This document shows, one piece after another, positions 52,479-61,824 of a stretch of 64,000 nucleotides of DNA. Made by a program: the position numbers and the translations under genes. Below the pieces are notes generated by a model that saw only the letters and a list, made by a program, of their open reading frames with translations, made no database searches and had not been told where the DNA came from. How positions within the stretch are numbered: the stretch's first letter is position 1; each line of letters starts with the position of its first letter. Origin of the DNA: an uncultured Eubacteriales bacterium (GTDB lineage Bacteria; Bacillota; Clostridia; Lachnospirales; Cellulosilyticaceae); the NCBI GenBank assembly GCA_900551325.1, contig URVM01000016.1, positions 17,867-81,866 of the forward strand, given 5' to 3'.

Positions 52479-54249
52479 AGCCCTCTCCTTTAGGTATATT
52501 TATAACAATACTAGTACCATTACCTTCTCTAGATAATATTTTTATGCCATACTGCTTTCCATAAATTCCTTTAATTCTTTGATTCACATTAAGTAAGCCT
52601 ATACTTTTGTTTTGCTTATATACATTTGTATTTTGTAAGCAATCATTAAGGGCAGTAAGTTCTTCTTCCTTAATGCCATCTCCATTATCAGTTACAATAA
52701 TATCTATGTCCTTATCTGTTTCTTCTACTATAATATCTAATTTATACACACCTTTACCGTTATAGGCGTGCTCAAAAGCATTTTCTACAATAGGTTGAAT
52801 AATTAATTTAGGCACTGGAATTTCCTCAAGATGTTTTTCACATTCATAGGCATAAACTACTTTATTAGGGTATCTAATATTTTGGATCTCTATATAATTT
52901 TCTATATAGTTTAGTTCATCCTTTAAATCCACCATGTCATAAGGTTTATAAATAGAATAAGCCAATAACTTTCCTAAAGAGGTTGTGATTTTTGAAATAC
53001 CTTTAACATCTTCACATACAGCAAGAGCCTTTATGGTTTGTAGTACATTATTTAAGAAATGAGGATTAATTTGATGTTGTAATGCTTTAAGTTGCTCTTG
53101 TGCTAACTTCTCTTTTTCAAGAAGAAGATTCTCATTAAGACTCATAATATTATCAATCATATTTTGTGCCGTTTTTGCTAGTTGTTCTACTTCAACACTT
53201 TTTGTCTTTCGTAAAGTAATCTCCATTTTTCCTTTACCAATCTTGTTAAATTGATTTACTAAAAGCTGCAAAGGTTCTAAGATAGACTGAGAAACTAAAA
53301 AAGATAAAATAACAATAACACCCCATCCAAGACTCAACATAATACAGGTAAACTTAAAAATAGTGACCTTAATTTGTTCTATCTCTGTAAGGGCCTTAAT
53401 CCCTAATATATGCCAATCTGAAGAATTTGACTTCTCATTAATAACAATATAAGAATAAAGTTCATCCCCTTCTTTTGGAATGACAAATCGCTTACTTCCC
53501 TCACCAAGCCTCTTATTTAGTAAGCTAAGTTGCCGATCATTCAATTTAATCTTTCCTTCAAAATAAATAGGATTTGCTCCGTCATATACACCAATTTCCA
53601 CATCACCAACATCTTTACTATTACTTTGTATTAAAAGCTGCTCCAAATTAAAATCACATAATAAATAAGCTCTCTTTGTAAAAAGATACTGGTTTGCATT
53701 TAAAATAGGTGTAATAAGAGACACTGTCCTATTGTCTTTATGCTCTAAAAGATAATCTGTATAATGAAAATTAGTAAACTTTACACTATAATCTGCTGTA
53801 CTTGCTGCACCTACAAACCATTCCTGATTAGCAAAGCTATAATCTGGGTTAGGCGACTGTCCATAGTAATAAAGGTACTCTCCCTTATCTCCTATAATAG
53901 CTCCATTTGTAATTGTGTTGAGTACATTCAACTGCTTTAATTTATCTGCCACTTTCCTTTGATTATAAAGCTCTATACTATAATCAATAGTAGAATTACT
54001 ATTACGGTAAGTGACTGCATCAATAATATCTTTATCCATTGCTACCATTTTAGAAATGGTTTTAATTTGATCAAAATAGTGGTCAATCATTGTTATATTT
54101 GATTTTACAATACGATCACAATAATCATAGCTTTGTTCTTGAACTTTATAAAGAACAAAAGCTCCAAAAATCATTGCAAAGCCCATTAAAAGAATAGAAA
54201 ATCCAATTGAAAAAAATAGAATCATTCTTTGCTTTAAACTGATCTTCAT
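52453..54249 (-). CDS. Sensor histidine kinase, YesM/LytS type
   Basis: 598 residues. A membrane helix at 10-33, a large extracellular sensor part, a second helix at about 300-322, a HAMP-like linker, then the His_kinase domain (LKALQHQINPHFLNNVLQTIKAL with the phosphorylated His) and an ATPase domain (IIQPIVENAFEHAY, IIVTDNGDGI). Overlaps the response regulator gene. The pair probably senses an extracellular sugar or the loaded binding protein. Confidence 0.93.
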   Translation of the reverse strand: MKISLKQRMILFFSIGFSILLMGFAMIFGAFVLYKVQEQSYDYCDRIVKSNITMIDHYFDQIKTISKMVAMDKDIIDAVTYRNSNSTIDYSIELYNQRKVADKLKQLNVLNTITNGAIIGDKGEYLYYYGQSPNPDYSFANQEWFVGAASTADYSVKFTNFHYTDYLLEHKDNRTVSLITPILNANQYLFTKRAYLLCDFNLEQLLIQSNSKDVGDVEIGVYDGANPIYFEGKIKLNDRQLSLLNKRLGEGSKRFVIPKEGDELYSYIVINEKSNSSDWHILGIKALTEIEQIKVTIFKFTCIMLSLGWGVIVILSFLVSQSILEPLQLLVNQFNKIGKGKMEITLRKTKSVEVEQLAKTAQNMIDNIMSLNENLLLEKEKLAQEQLKALQHQINPHFLNNVLQTIKALAVCEDVKGISKITTSLGKLLAYSIYKPYDMVDLKDELNYIENYIEIQNIRYPNKVVYAYECEKHLEEIPVPKLIIQPIVENAFEHAYNGKGVYKLDIIVEETDKDIDIIVTDNGDGIKEEELTALNDCLQNTNVYKQNKSIGLLNVNQRIKGIYGKQYGIKILSREGNGTSIVINIPKGEGYVKTVNSR

Positions 54250-54375
54250 CTATTTCCCCTTTATAATAAATTTATATCAAGGTATATTCTCTATTATATC
54301 TTAACTTAATAAATAATTCACTACTTTTTATGTTTTTATTACTAAAATTTTCATTATTTTTACCTGTTTTACAGT

Positions 54376-54428
54376 AAAAGAAAAAGGAGACTGTATAGTT
54401 AATTACTATACAGTCTCCTTTTTCTTTT
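54376..54428 (-). terminator. Terminator of the PTS gene
   Basis: 23-bp perfect stem AAAAGAAAAAGGAGACTGTA (first 20 bases, 54376-54395, arm continues to 54398) with 54406-54428, 7-base loop. Confidence 0.9.
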
Positions 54429-56592
54429 ATATAATACGAACTTTATTTGTTTCGCCTACTTTTACAGGTCCTTCTACAACTTCAACCTTTTTATCTGATG
54501 CAAGATCTGTAAAGAGAACTGGTGTTACAACTGAAGGTACTTTAGGACGTACAGCTTCTAAATCTACTGTTAAAAGTAAATCTCCTGCTTGTATCTTATC
54601 TCCTTCTTGTACATGTGCTGTAAAACCTTCACCTTTTAAAGTAACTGTATCAATACCAAAGTGGATAAGAACCTCTCTTCCTTCAGTACTCATAATACCG
54701 ATAGCATGTTTTGTTGGGAACACACTTGTTACTTCTCCTGCTACTGGTGCATATACTTTACCATTTGCTGGTTCAATCGCAAAACCATCTCCCATCATTT
54801 TTTCTGCAAATACTGGGTCTGGTACTTTATCTAAAGGTACAAGGACACCTTCAATAGGCATAGCAATTTGAAGATTTATTTCTTCTTGCTTTTGTGTTTC
54901 TTCTTTTTGTACTACTTTTTCTACTTCTTTAGTTTGTGTAGCTGTACTTTGTGTTGGCATTTTGCCTTCTATAATATCTAAGATATCATTTTTAATATTA
55001 TCAGAGCGTCCACCAAAGATAGCTTGGATATTGTCACCAACTTCCATAACACCACTTGCACCAAGTGCTTTAATACGCTCTTTATCTACTGCTTTAACAC
55101 TCTTAACTGATACTCTTAAACGTGTAATACATGCATCTAAATTTGTTATATTTTCTTTTCCGCCTAAAGCCTCTAATACATTTTCAGCTAAGCTCTTACC
55201 ATTTGCTCCACTACCTGAAGTTTCATCTAAATCATCTTCACGTCCTGGTGTTTTAAGGTTGAACTTCTTAATGAAGAAGCTAAATGTAAAGTAGTAAATT
55301 GGGAATAAAATAAGCCCTACAATCACTACATAAATCCAGTTTGTCGGTACACCTGCACCTGCTGGTAAAAGTCCAAATAATGTAAAGTCAATTAAACCAC
55401 CTGAGAAAGTCATTCCAATGAAAACATTGAAAATATCCATAAGCATAAAGCTTAAACCTGCAAGTACTGCATGTACTGCGTAAAGAACTGGTGCTACGAA
55501 TAAGAAAGCAAATTCAAGTGGTTCTGTAATACCTGTGAGTGCTGCTGTTAAAGCCGCTGATACAAGTAAACCTGCTACTTGTTTTTTACGTTCTGGTTTT
55601 GCTGTACGATACATAGCAAGGGCTGCACCACTAAGACCAAAGATCATAAATGGGAACTTCCCTGCCATAAAACGTGTACTACCTTTAACAACTTCGTTCA
55701 TAATTTCTGGTGTAGCATTTACAAGGGCGCCCATATTTGAAAGTTGTGCAAAATATGCAGTGTTTGCCCCATCAATAAGCATAGTTCCACCACCGTCTAA
55801 TAAGACGTTTGATTGTACAAAGCCTGTAAACCAGAATGGTGTATAAAATACGTGGTGTAAACCTACTGGAATAAGTGAACGTTCAAGTGTTCCGTAAAGG
55901 AAGGTTCCGATCGCTCCTGATTCATTTACAAGTCCTGCAATAACTGCAATACCATTTTGAATAAATGGCCAAGTCATAGCTAAAATAACACCAATAACAA
56001 GCATAGTTACACAAGTTACAATTGGTACGAATCTTGAACCACCAAAGAAACCTAATACTTGTGGTAATTGAATTTTGTGGAATTTATTATGCAAAATAGC
56101 TGCTGTTACTCCGGCAACGATTCCACCAAATACAGAAATATTTAAAGTGAAAATCCCTAAAGTAGTTGTTACATAAGTACTATATTCCGCTGGAATATTG
56201 TCTGGTGTAATAACTCCGAGTGTAGTAATACCAAGTCCTAAAACAGTTGAAATAGCTTGGTGCATAACGATAAATCCAATACCTGCTGCAAGTGCTGCTG
56301 TTCCTTTATCCGATTTAGCAAGACCTACCGCAATACCAATGGCAAAGAGTAACGGTAAATTGGCAAAGACAATATCCCCTACATCTTTCATAATGGTTAA
56401 AGCTGCTGTTACCCATCCAATATTTACAAAACGAATGAGTCCTTCATATATAGCAGGTGGATTTTCAAGAGTTGTTAAGTTTAAAAACGCACCTCCTACA
56501 CCTAGCAAAATACCCGCTGCTGGTAAAAGGGCAATCGGTAGCATGAAGGCTTTTCCAACGCGCTGTAAAATACCAAATAATTTACTAATCAT
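54427..56592 (-). CDS. ptsG: PTS glucose-family permease IICBA
   Basis: 721 residues in the order IIC, IIB, IIA. IIC occupies about 1-430 with multiple membrane segments; IIB has the phosphorylated Cys in NLDACITRLRVSVK (about 484); IIA ends the protein with VLIHFGIDTVTLKGEGF, where His is the phosphorylation site. It imports and phosphorylates glucose or a close relative such as N-acetylglucosamine; the glucose call leans on the antiterminator in front of it. AAGGAG ribosome site. Monocistronic. Confidence 0.88.
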   Translation of the reverse strand: MISKLFGILQRVGKAFMLPIALLPAAGILLGVGGAFLNLTTLENPPAIYEGLIRFVNIGWVTAALTIMKDVGDIVFANLPLLFAIGIAVGLAKSDKGTAALAAGIGFIVMHQAISTVLGLGITTLGVITPDNIPAEYSTYVTTTLGIFTLNISVFGGIVAGVTAAILHNKFHKIQLPQVLGFFGGSRFVPIVTCVTMLVIGVILAMTWPFIQNGIAVIAGLVNESGAIGTFLYGTLERSLIPVGLHHVFYTPFWFTGFVQSNVLLDGGGTMLIDGANTAYFAQLSNMGALVNATPEIMNEVVKGSTRFMAGKFPFMIFGLSGAALAMYRTAKPERKKQVAGLLVSAALTAALTGITEPLEFAFLFVAPVLYAVHAVLAGLSFMLMDIFNVFIGMTFSGGLIDFTLFGLLPAGAGVPTNWIYVVIVGLILFPIYYFTFSFFIKKFNLKTPGREDDLDETSGSGANGKSLAENVLEALGGKENITNLDACITRLRVSVKSVKAVDKERIKALGASGVMEVGDNIQAIFGGRSDNIKNDILDIIEGKMPTQSTATQTKEVEKVVQKEETQKQEEINLQIAMPIEGVLVPLDKVPDPVFAEKMMGDGFAIEPANGKVYAPVAGEVTSVFPTKHAIGIMSTEGREVLIHFGIDTVTLKGEGFTAHVQEGDKIQAGDLLLTVDLEAVRPKVPSVVTPVLFTDLASDKKVEVVEGPVKVGETNKVRII

Positions 56593-56740
56593 AAAATTCT
56601 CCTTATCATGTCTAAACTTAGATGTCTTTTTGTAATATGTACTCCATTACATTTCGTACACACTTGTACTTTAAAATTTGTCCCATTTCAGCTTATGGTT
56701 TTATCACTCCTTCAATTAGTATGTCCAAACAATAAAAAAA

Positions 56741-56779
56741 GCATAAACTTATCCTGCAAATGCAAGAAAAAGTTTATGC
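56741..56779 (-). terminator. Regulated terminator in the PTS leader
   Basis: GCATAAACTT (56770-56779 on plus as complement) pairs perfectly with 56741-56750, with TGCATTTGCA inside, then TTTTTTTATTG on the minus strand. Its 5' arm overlaps the antiterminator element. Confidence 0.88.
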
Positions 56780-56798
56780 CAGCTTATCTGTAACACCC
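56772..56798 (-). promoter_or_regulatory. RAT (ribonucleic antiterminator) for a LicT/GlcT-type protein
   Basis: On the minus strand the element reads GGGTGTTACAG-ATAAG-CTGGCATAAAC (hyphens added), matching the RAT pattern GG-TTGTTACTG-N-GCAGGCA-ACC. The consensus CTG/CAG pair is exchanged for CAG/CTG, which keeps the stem. Binding of an antiterminator would block the terminator that shares its 3' half. The antiterminator gene itself is not in the window. Confidence 0.8.
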
Positions 56799-56841
56799 TT
56801 TATTAATAATCCCTTGTGGATTTATTCTATTTTACATAGAG

Positions 56842-56871
56842 ATTATATAATTTTTATAGATATTATGTCAA
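56842..56871 (-). promoter_or_regulatory. Consensus sigma-A promoter of the PTS gene
   Basis: Perfect TTGACA (56866-56871) and perfect TATAAT (56842-56847) on the minus strand with an 18-base spacer. Strong constitutive initiation fits control by antitermination. Confidence 0.75.
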
Positions 56872-56945
56872 TCTTTTTGTGAATTTTTCTCATATAAATT
56901 GTTATAATATACTATTCCTCTAAAATGAGTGTTAGGGAAAACCCT

Positions 56946-58094
56946 TTATAACCTTGATTTAAAATCTTCATATCCAAAACTTTTTACTTCTATTATACCT
57001 GTTTCTTCCTTATAAAGGAGAATGTGCGGTAAGTTAATACCATTAAAGGTATTATTCTTTACCATGGTATAGTGAGCCATATCCGTAAAGACTAATTGGT
57101 CTCCTATTTTTAATGGTTCTTTAAAGGAATAATCACCGATTACATCCCCTGCTAGACATGTTGCACTTCCTAATCTGTATGTATAAGCATATTCCCCTGG
57201 TGCTCCTGCTCCTATAATGCTCGGCCTATAAGGCATCTCAAGCACATCTGGCATATGGCAAGCGGCAGATGTATCTAGGATAGCAAGATTCATTCCATTT
57301 TCAAGTGTTTCAAGAACAGTAGTAACTAAAAAACCTGTATTAAGTGCAACAGCTTCTCCTGGTTCAAGATATACTTTTACCTTATACTTTTCCTGAATTC
57401 TAGTGATACAAGCGATAAGTTTTTCTACTTGGTAATCAGGTCTTGTAATATGATGACCGCCTCCAAAGTTAATCCACTTCATCTGTCCTAAGTAAGGGCC
57501 AAATTTCTCTTCAACCTTTTCTAAAATACGTTCTAATGTATCGGCATTTTGCTCACACATAGCATGAAAGTGTAGTCCTTCTATACCTTCTAAGCCACCT
57601 ATTTCTTCTATGCCTTTTTGGAAATTTTCTAGAGTAATACCAAGTCTTGAATGGGTAAAGCAAGGATTATATAAATCAGTTTCTATTTCAGCATACTCTG
57701 GGTTAATACGTAGACCACAAGAGATTTTCTTTGGGTGACTTTTTAACTTTTGTTTATACTTCTTCCATTGATTAAAGGAATTAAAGACAATATGATCTGA
57801 ATAGCTCATAATTTCTTCAAACTCCTCTTCTCTATAAGCTGGAGAATAAATATGTACTTCTTTTCCCATTTCTTCATAGCCAAGTCTCGCTTCAAAAAGA
57901 GAGCTTGAAGTGACACCGGATAAATACTTTCCTACAAGAGGAAAAGTAGCATACATAGAAAATCCTTTTTGTGCAAGTAATATATGACACCCTGTACGTT
58001 CTTCTATAGATCTGAGTAAACTTAAGTTTTTAATGAGTAAATTTTCATCTACTATATAACTAGGCGTAGGTACCCCTTCAAAACGTCTTTCCAT
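56946..58094 (-). CDS. nspC: Carboxynorspermidine/carboxyspermidine decarboxylase
   Basis: 382 residues, a PLP fold-III decarboxylase. PTPSYIVDENLL at the N-terminus, AQKGFSMYATFPLV with the PLP lysine, RINPEYAEIETDLYNPCF, GLHFHAMCEQ, NFGGGHHITRPDY and VYLEPGEAVAL all match NspC. It removes CO2 from carboxyspermidine or carboxynorspermidine made by the enzyme encoded upstream. Starts 10 bases after that gene. Confidence 0.92.
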   Translation of the reverse strand: MERRFEGVPTPSYIVDENLLIKNLSLLRSIEERTGCHILLAQKGFSMYATFPLVGKYLSGVTSSSLFEARLGYEEMGKEVHIYSPAYREEEFEEIMSYSDHIVFNSFNQWKKYKQKLKSHPKKISCGLRINPEYAEIETDLYNPCFTHSRLGITLENFQKGIEEIGGLEGIEGLHFHAMCEQNADTLERILEKVEEKFGPYLGQMKWINFGGGHHITRPDYQVEKLIACITRIQEKYKVKVYLEPGEAVALNTGFLVTTVLETLENGMNLAILDTSAACHMPDVLEMPYRPSIIGAGAPGEYAYTYRLGSATCLAGDVIGDYSFKEPLKIGDQLVFTDMAHYTMVKNNTFNGINLPHILLYKEETGIIEVKSFGYEDFKSRL

Positions 58095-58104
58095 TTTCTG
58101 CTCC

Positions 58105-59304
58105 TTAATCTACTAATGTAGGCTCAAAAGTTTCTTTCCATGGTAAGCCCCACTCATTAAGTGCATCCATAAATGGATCTGGATCAAACTCTTCTACGTT
58201 AAATACGCCTGGTTTCTTCCATTTACCTGTAAGCACCATCATAGCGCCAATCATAGCTGGTACACCTGTTGTATAAGAAATCGCTTGTGAGCCTACTTCT
58301 TTATAACAAGCTTCATGGTCACATACATTATATACATAGTAGTTTCTTGGCTCACCATCTTTTACTCCTTGCATAATACAACCAATATTAGTTTTACCTT
58401 TTGTTCTTGGACCAAGGGAAGCTGGGTCTGGTAGAACTGCTTTTAAAAATTGAAGTGGGATAATTTGTTGTCCTTCATATTCAATAGGTTCAATCGAAGT
58501 CATCCCTACATTTTCAAGTACATTTAAATGAGTAATATATTTTTGTGAGAAAGTCATAAAGAAACGAATACGTTTAATTCCTTTTAAGTTAAGAGCTAAA
58601 GATTCTAATTCCTCATGGTGTAAAAGGTACATATCTTTTTCACCTATTTCAGGAAAATCATAAACTTTTTTAATTTCAAGTGGTTCTGTTTCTACCCACT
58701 CACCATTTTCAATATAACTTCCTTTCGCTGTAATCTCACGAATATTAATTTCAGGATTAAAGTTTGTAGCAAATGGGTAACCATGATCGCCAGCATTTGC
58801 ATCTAAAATATCTAAGTAATGAATTTCATCAAAATAGTGTTTTTGTGCATAGGCACTAAATACGCCTGTTACACCTGGGTCAAACCCGCACCCAAGGATA
58901 GCTGTAATACCAGCTTTTTCAAACTTCTCTTTATATGCCCATTGCCATTTGTATTCAAATTTAGCTGTATCTTTTGGCTCATAGTTGGCTGTATCAAGAT
59001 AATCTACTCCTGTAGCAAGACAAGCATCCATAATGGTTAAGTCTTGGTATGGAAGTGCCACATTAATAACAATATCAGGCCCAAAACTCTTAATAAGGTC
59101 AATCACTTCTTGTGTATTGTCTGCATCTACCTGAGCTGTATGAATAATGGTTTTGCCACCATCTAATTTTTCTTTTAAAGCATCACATTTTGATTTGGTA
59201 CGACTTGCAATACAAATCTCTTCAAACACCTCTGCATTTTGACAACATTTGTGAACCACAACACTAGCTACACCGCCAGCACCAATAATTAAAGCTTTTC
59301 CCAT
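58105..59304 (-). CDS. Carboxynorspermidine synthase (saccharopine dehydrogenase family)
   Basis: 399 residues. N-terminal Rossmann motif ALIIGAGGVASVVVHKC, then INVALPYQDLTIMDACLATGVDYLDTANYE and ILGCGFDPGVTGVFSAYA, the CASDH-type pattern. It reductively joins aspartate semialdehyde to putrescine or diaminopropane using NADPH. AAGGAGGAG ribosome site. Its coupling to nspC and speE in one operon supports the polyamine role. Confidence 0.92.
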   Translation of the reverse strand: MGKALIIGAGGVASVVVHKCCQNAEVFEEICIASRTKSKCDALKEKLDGGKTIIHTAQVDADNTQEVIDLIKSFGPDIVINVALPYQDLTIMDACLATGVDYLDTANYEPKDTAKFEYKWQWAYKEKFEKAGITAILGCGFDPGVTGVFSAYAQKHYFDEIHYLDILDANAGDHGYPFATNFNPEINIREITAKGSYIENGEWVETEPLEIKKVYDFPEIGEKDMYLLHHEELESLALNLKGIKRIRFFMTFSQKYITHLNVLENVGMTSIEPIEYEGQQIIPLQFLKAVLPDPASLGPRTKGKTNIGCIMQGVKDGEPRNYYVYNVCDHEACYKEVGSQAISYTTGVPAMIGAMMVLTGKWKKPGVFNVEEFDPDPFMDALNEWGLPWKETFEPTLVD

Positions 59305-59388
59305 TTTTTCATCTCCTCCTTGAGTGTTTTAGATTTATTTATTTGAATGAATAAATAGCTTATTAATGTAAATTGTTAATATAAATTA

Positions 59389-60228
59389 TTAAAGTAATTT
59401 CTTTATGTAATTTGGTAAGGCAAAAGCCCCTTTATGTAAATCTGTATTGTAATAATCAGTCAAAAGATCTCGTTCAGTCCACTTCTTCTCATCAAAGTCC
59501 GCTATAGGATCATAGTGTTTTGATGCAAAGCCAAAGAGCCAATACCCTGTCGGATAAGTAGGAATATGGGCTTGATAAAACTTAGTAATAGGAAAACATG
59601 CCTTTAGATGAACAGATGCCCTTTGTAAAGATTCAGCATGTACTTGATAATAAGGACTTTCATGTTGATTAATTAAAATCCCCTTATCCGTAAGTGCTTT
59701 AAAGCAGTTTCCATAGAAAGCTTTTGTGTATAGTCCTTCACCTGGTCCAAAAGGGTCTGTTGAATCTACTATAATTAGATCATAGTAGTCTGCTTTTCCA
59801 CGTATAAAACGTAGTCCATCTTCGTAGTAAATATGCACTCTAGGATCATCTAATCTACAGGCTGTTTGAGGTAGCCAATTTTTACACGCTTCAACAACCA
59901 TCTCATCTATTTCAACTAAGTGAATTTCTTTAACACTTTCATATTTTGTAAGCTCTCTTACTGCCCCACCATCTCCACCACCAATAACAAGTATACGCTC
60001 GGCTTCTTGATTAACGGCCATGGCTACATGTACCATCATCTCATGATAAATAAACTCATCTTTTTCTGTAAGCATCATACTACTATCTAAAGTCAAAAAC
60101 TTGCCAAACTCATTAGACTCCATAATATCAATACGTTGAAATACACTTGTCTTTGAATAAATGTGGCGATCCACCTTAATAGCGAATTTTACATTTGGAC
60201 TATGCTCTTCTTTATACCATAGCTCCAT
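59389..60228 (-). CDS. speE: Spermidine synthase (polyamine aminopropyltransferase)
   Basis: 279 residues from ATG 60228 (GGGAG eight bases ahead; the GTG at 60237 is too close to it). LTLDSSMMLTEKDEFIYHEMM, VIGGGDGGAVREL (SAM-fold glycine motif), HLVEIDEMVVEAC and DSTDPFGPGEGLYTKAFY are classic. It normally transfers an aminopropyl group from decarboxylated SAM to putrescine, but no speD lies in the window. Confidence 0.93.
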   Translation of the reverse strand: MELWYKEEHSPNVKFAIKVDRHIYSKTSVFQRIDIMESNEFGKFLTLDSSMMLTEKDEFIYHEMMVHVAMAVNQEAERILVIGGGDGGAVRELTKYESVKEIHLVEIDEMVVEACKNWLPQTACRLDDPRVHIYYEDGLRFIRGKADYYDLIIVDSTDPFGPGEGLYTKAFYGNCFKALTDKGILINQHESPYYQVHAESLQRASVHLKACFPITKFYQAHIPTYPTGYWLFGFASKHYDPIADFDEKKWTERDLLTDYYNTDLHKGAFALPNYIKKLL

Positions 60229-60241
60229 CTTTCTCACTCCC

Positions 60242-60320
60242 TTCTTATGTCTTTTGTTTCTTATGACCTTTATTTCTTATGTCTTTTATTTCTTATATTC
60301 TTTGTCTCTTATACTCTTTA
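60242..60320. repeat. Degenerate 16-bp tandem repeat between speA and speE
   Basis: About five units of the form TTTCTTATGTCTTTTA, with variation mainly in the middle of each unit. On the minus strand it forms a purine-rich, nearly U-free spacer just upstream of the speE ribosome site. Confidence 0.8.
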
Positions 60321-60360
60321 TTCATATAGCTTGTTCTTCTCGTTTTACATTGGATTTTCA

Positions 60361-61824
60361 CTATATGTTTTGCTCGGACTTAACAACATAGATCTTTTCT
60401 ATATTAGGGTCTTGAGTACCCGTCATAAAGCAGCCCTTTTCCTTTGCATAATCAATATAAGCAATGATTTCTTCTGTAATAACTTCTCCTGGTGCTAAAA
60501 TCGGAATACCAGGTGGGTAACACATAACAAATTCACTACAAACCATTCCACCACTTTCACGAAGAGGGAGTGATTCTTTATCTGCATAGAATGCTTCTTG
60601 TGGTGTCATTGCTACAATAGGATTCACATACTCATGATTTAACATGCCACTTTTATCTTTTGAATAAAGTCTTTTAATTTCAGCTAGTGCAGCAATAAGA
60701 CGTTCTATAGCTAGAGCTTTATCACCTACAGATAAAATCGCTAACACATTTCCAATATCCCCAAATTCAATTTGTATGCCATATTCATCTCGGAGTAAAT
60801 CATAAACTTCAATACCTGCAAGACCAATATCTCTTGTATGAATGGAAAGCTTGGTCACATCAAAATCATAGCAAGCATCTCCATCTATAAGTTCTTTACC
60901 AAAGGCATAGTATCCACCCATTTCATTGATCTCACCTCTTGCATATTCAGCTAGCTCCATAACCCTTTGAAAAATTTCTCTACCACTAATAGCTAAATTT
61001 TTTCTTGAAATATCTAGAGATGACATAAGGAGATAAGATCCACTTGTTGTTTGGGTTAAATTAATCATTTGTCTTACATAGCCCGGACTTACCTGATTTT
61101 GAATAAGCAAAAAGGAACTTTGAGTAAGAGACCCCCCTGTTTTATGCATACTCACAGCTGCCATATCTGCTCCTACACTCATGGCTGAAGGTGGTAATTC
61201 CTCATGAAAATAAAAATGTGTTCCATGGGCTTCATCTACAAGAACAAGCATGTCATGTTTATGAGCTAATTTTACAATCTTTTCAAGTGGTGAACATACT
61301 CCGTAATAAGTTGGATTGTTCACAAGTATTGCTTTAGCATCCGGATTTTCTAAAATTGCTTGCTCCACATTAAGATAGCTCATTCCAAGAGGTATACCTA
61401 AAGCCTCATTAACTCCAGGATTTACATAAACAGGTATAGCGCCACATACAACTAGTGCATTGATAGCACTACGATGTACATTACGGGGCATAATAATTTT
61501 ATCACCCCTTTTGCAAGCACTCATAACCATAGCCTGCACCGCAGAAGTAGTTCCACCTACCATGAAAAATGCATATTTTGCCCCAAAAGCATCCGCTGCT
61601 AATTCTTCAGCCTCTTTGATCACAGAAACAGGATGGCATAGATTGTCTAAAGGTTTCATAGAATTCACATCTACACTCATACACTTTTCACCTAAAAACT
61701 CGGTAAGTTCCCTATTTCCTTGTCCTTTCTTATGTCCTGGTACATCAAAAGGTACTACTCGACTTGCCTTATACTCCTTTAATGCCTCGTAAATAGGCAT
61801 TCTTTCTTGTAAAAGTTTATTCAT
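60361..61824 (-). CDS. speA: Orn/Lys/Arg decarboxylase, SpeA type
   Basis: 487 residues of the short AAT-fold decarboxylase form found in Bacillus (SpeA/YaaO). VPFDVPGHKKGQG at the N-terminus, FMVGGTTSAVQAMVM, LVDEAHGTHF and VSMHKTGGSLTQSSFL with the PLP lysine, and GIPILAPGEVI at the end. Substrate could be arginine, ornithine or lysine; without an agmatinase gene nearby the product is uncertain. First gene of the polyamine operon. Confidence 0.9.
   Translation of the reverse strand: MNKLLQERMPIYEALKEYKASRVVPFDVPGHKKGQGNRELTEFLGEKCMSVDVNSMKPLDNLCHPVSVIKEAEELAADAFGAKYAFFMVGGTTSAVQAMVMSACKRGDKIIMPRNVHRSAINALVVCGAIPVYVNPGVNEALGIPLGMSYLNVEQAILENPDAKAILVNNPTYYGVCSPLEKIVKLAHKHDMLVLVDEAHGTHFYFHEELPPSAMSVGADMAAVSMHKTGGSLTQSSFLLIQNQVSPGYVRQMINLTQTTSGSYLLMSSLDISRKNLAISGREIFQRVMELAEYARGEINEMGGYYAFGKELIDGDACYDFDVTKLSIHTRDIGLAGIEVYDLLRDEYGIQIEFGDIGNVLAILSVGDKALAIERLIAALAEIKRLYSKDKSGMLNHEYVNPIVAMTPQEAFYADKESLPLRESGGMVCSEFVMCYPPGIPILAPGEVITEEIIAYIDYAKEKGCFMTGTQDPNIEKIYVVKSEQNI

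Larger units (their letters stand above)
56593..56945 (-). other. Long leader region of the PTS gene
   Basis: No gene. Contains the promoter (56842-56871), the RNA antiterminator (56772-56798), the overlapping terminator (56741-56779), then a 150-base stretch to the ribosome site. Confidence 0.8.

Noticed and set aside
56198..56635. 145-codon plus-strand frame
   Set aside because: Antisense to the PTS membrane domain; composition is a mirror of that gene and no family is recognisable.
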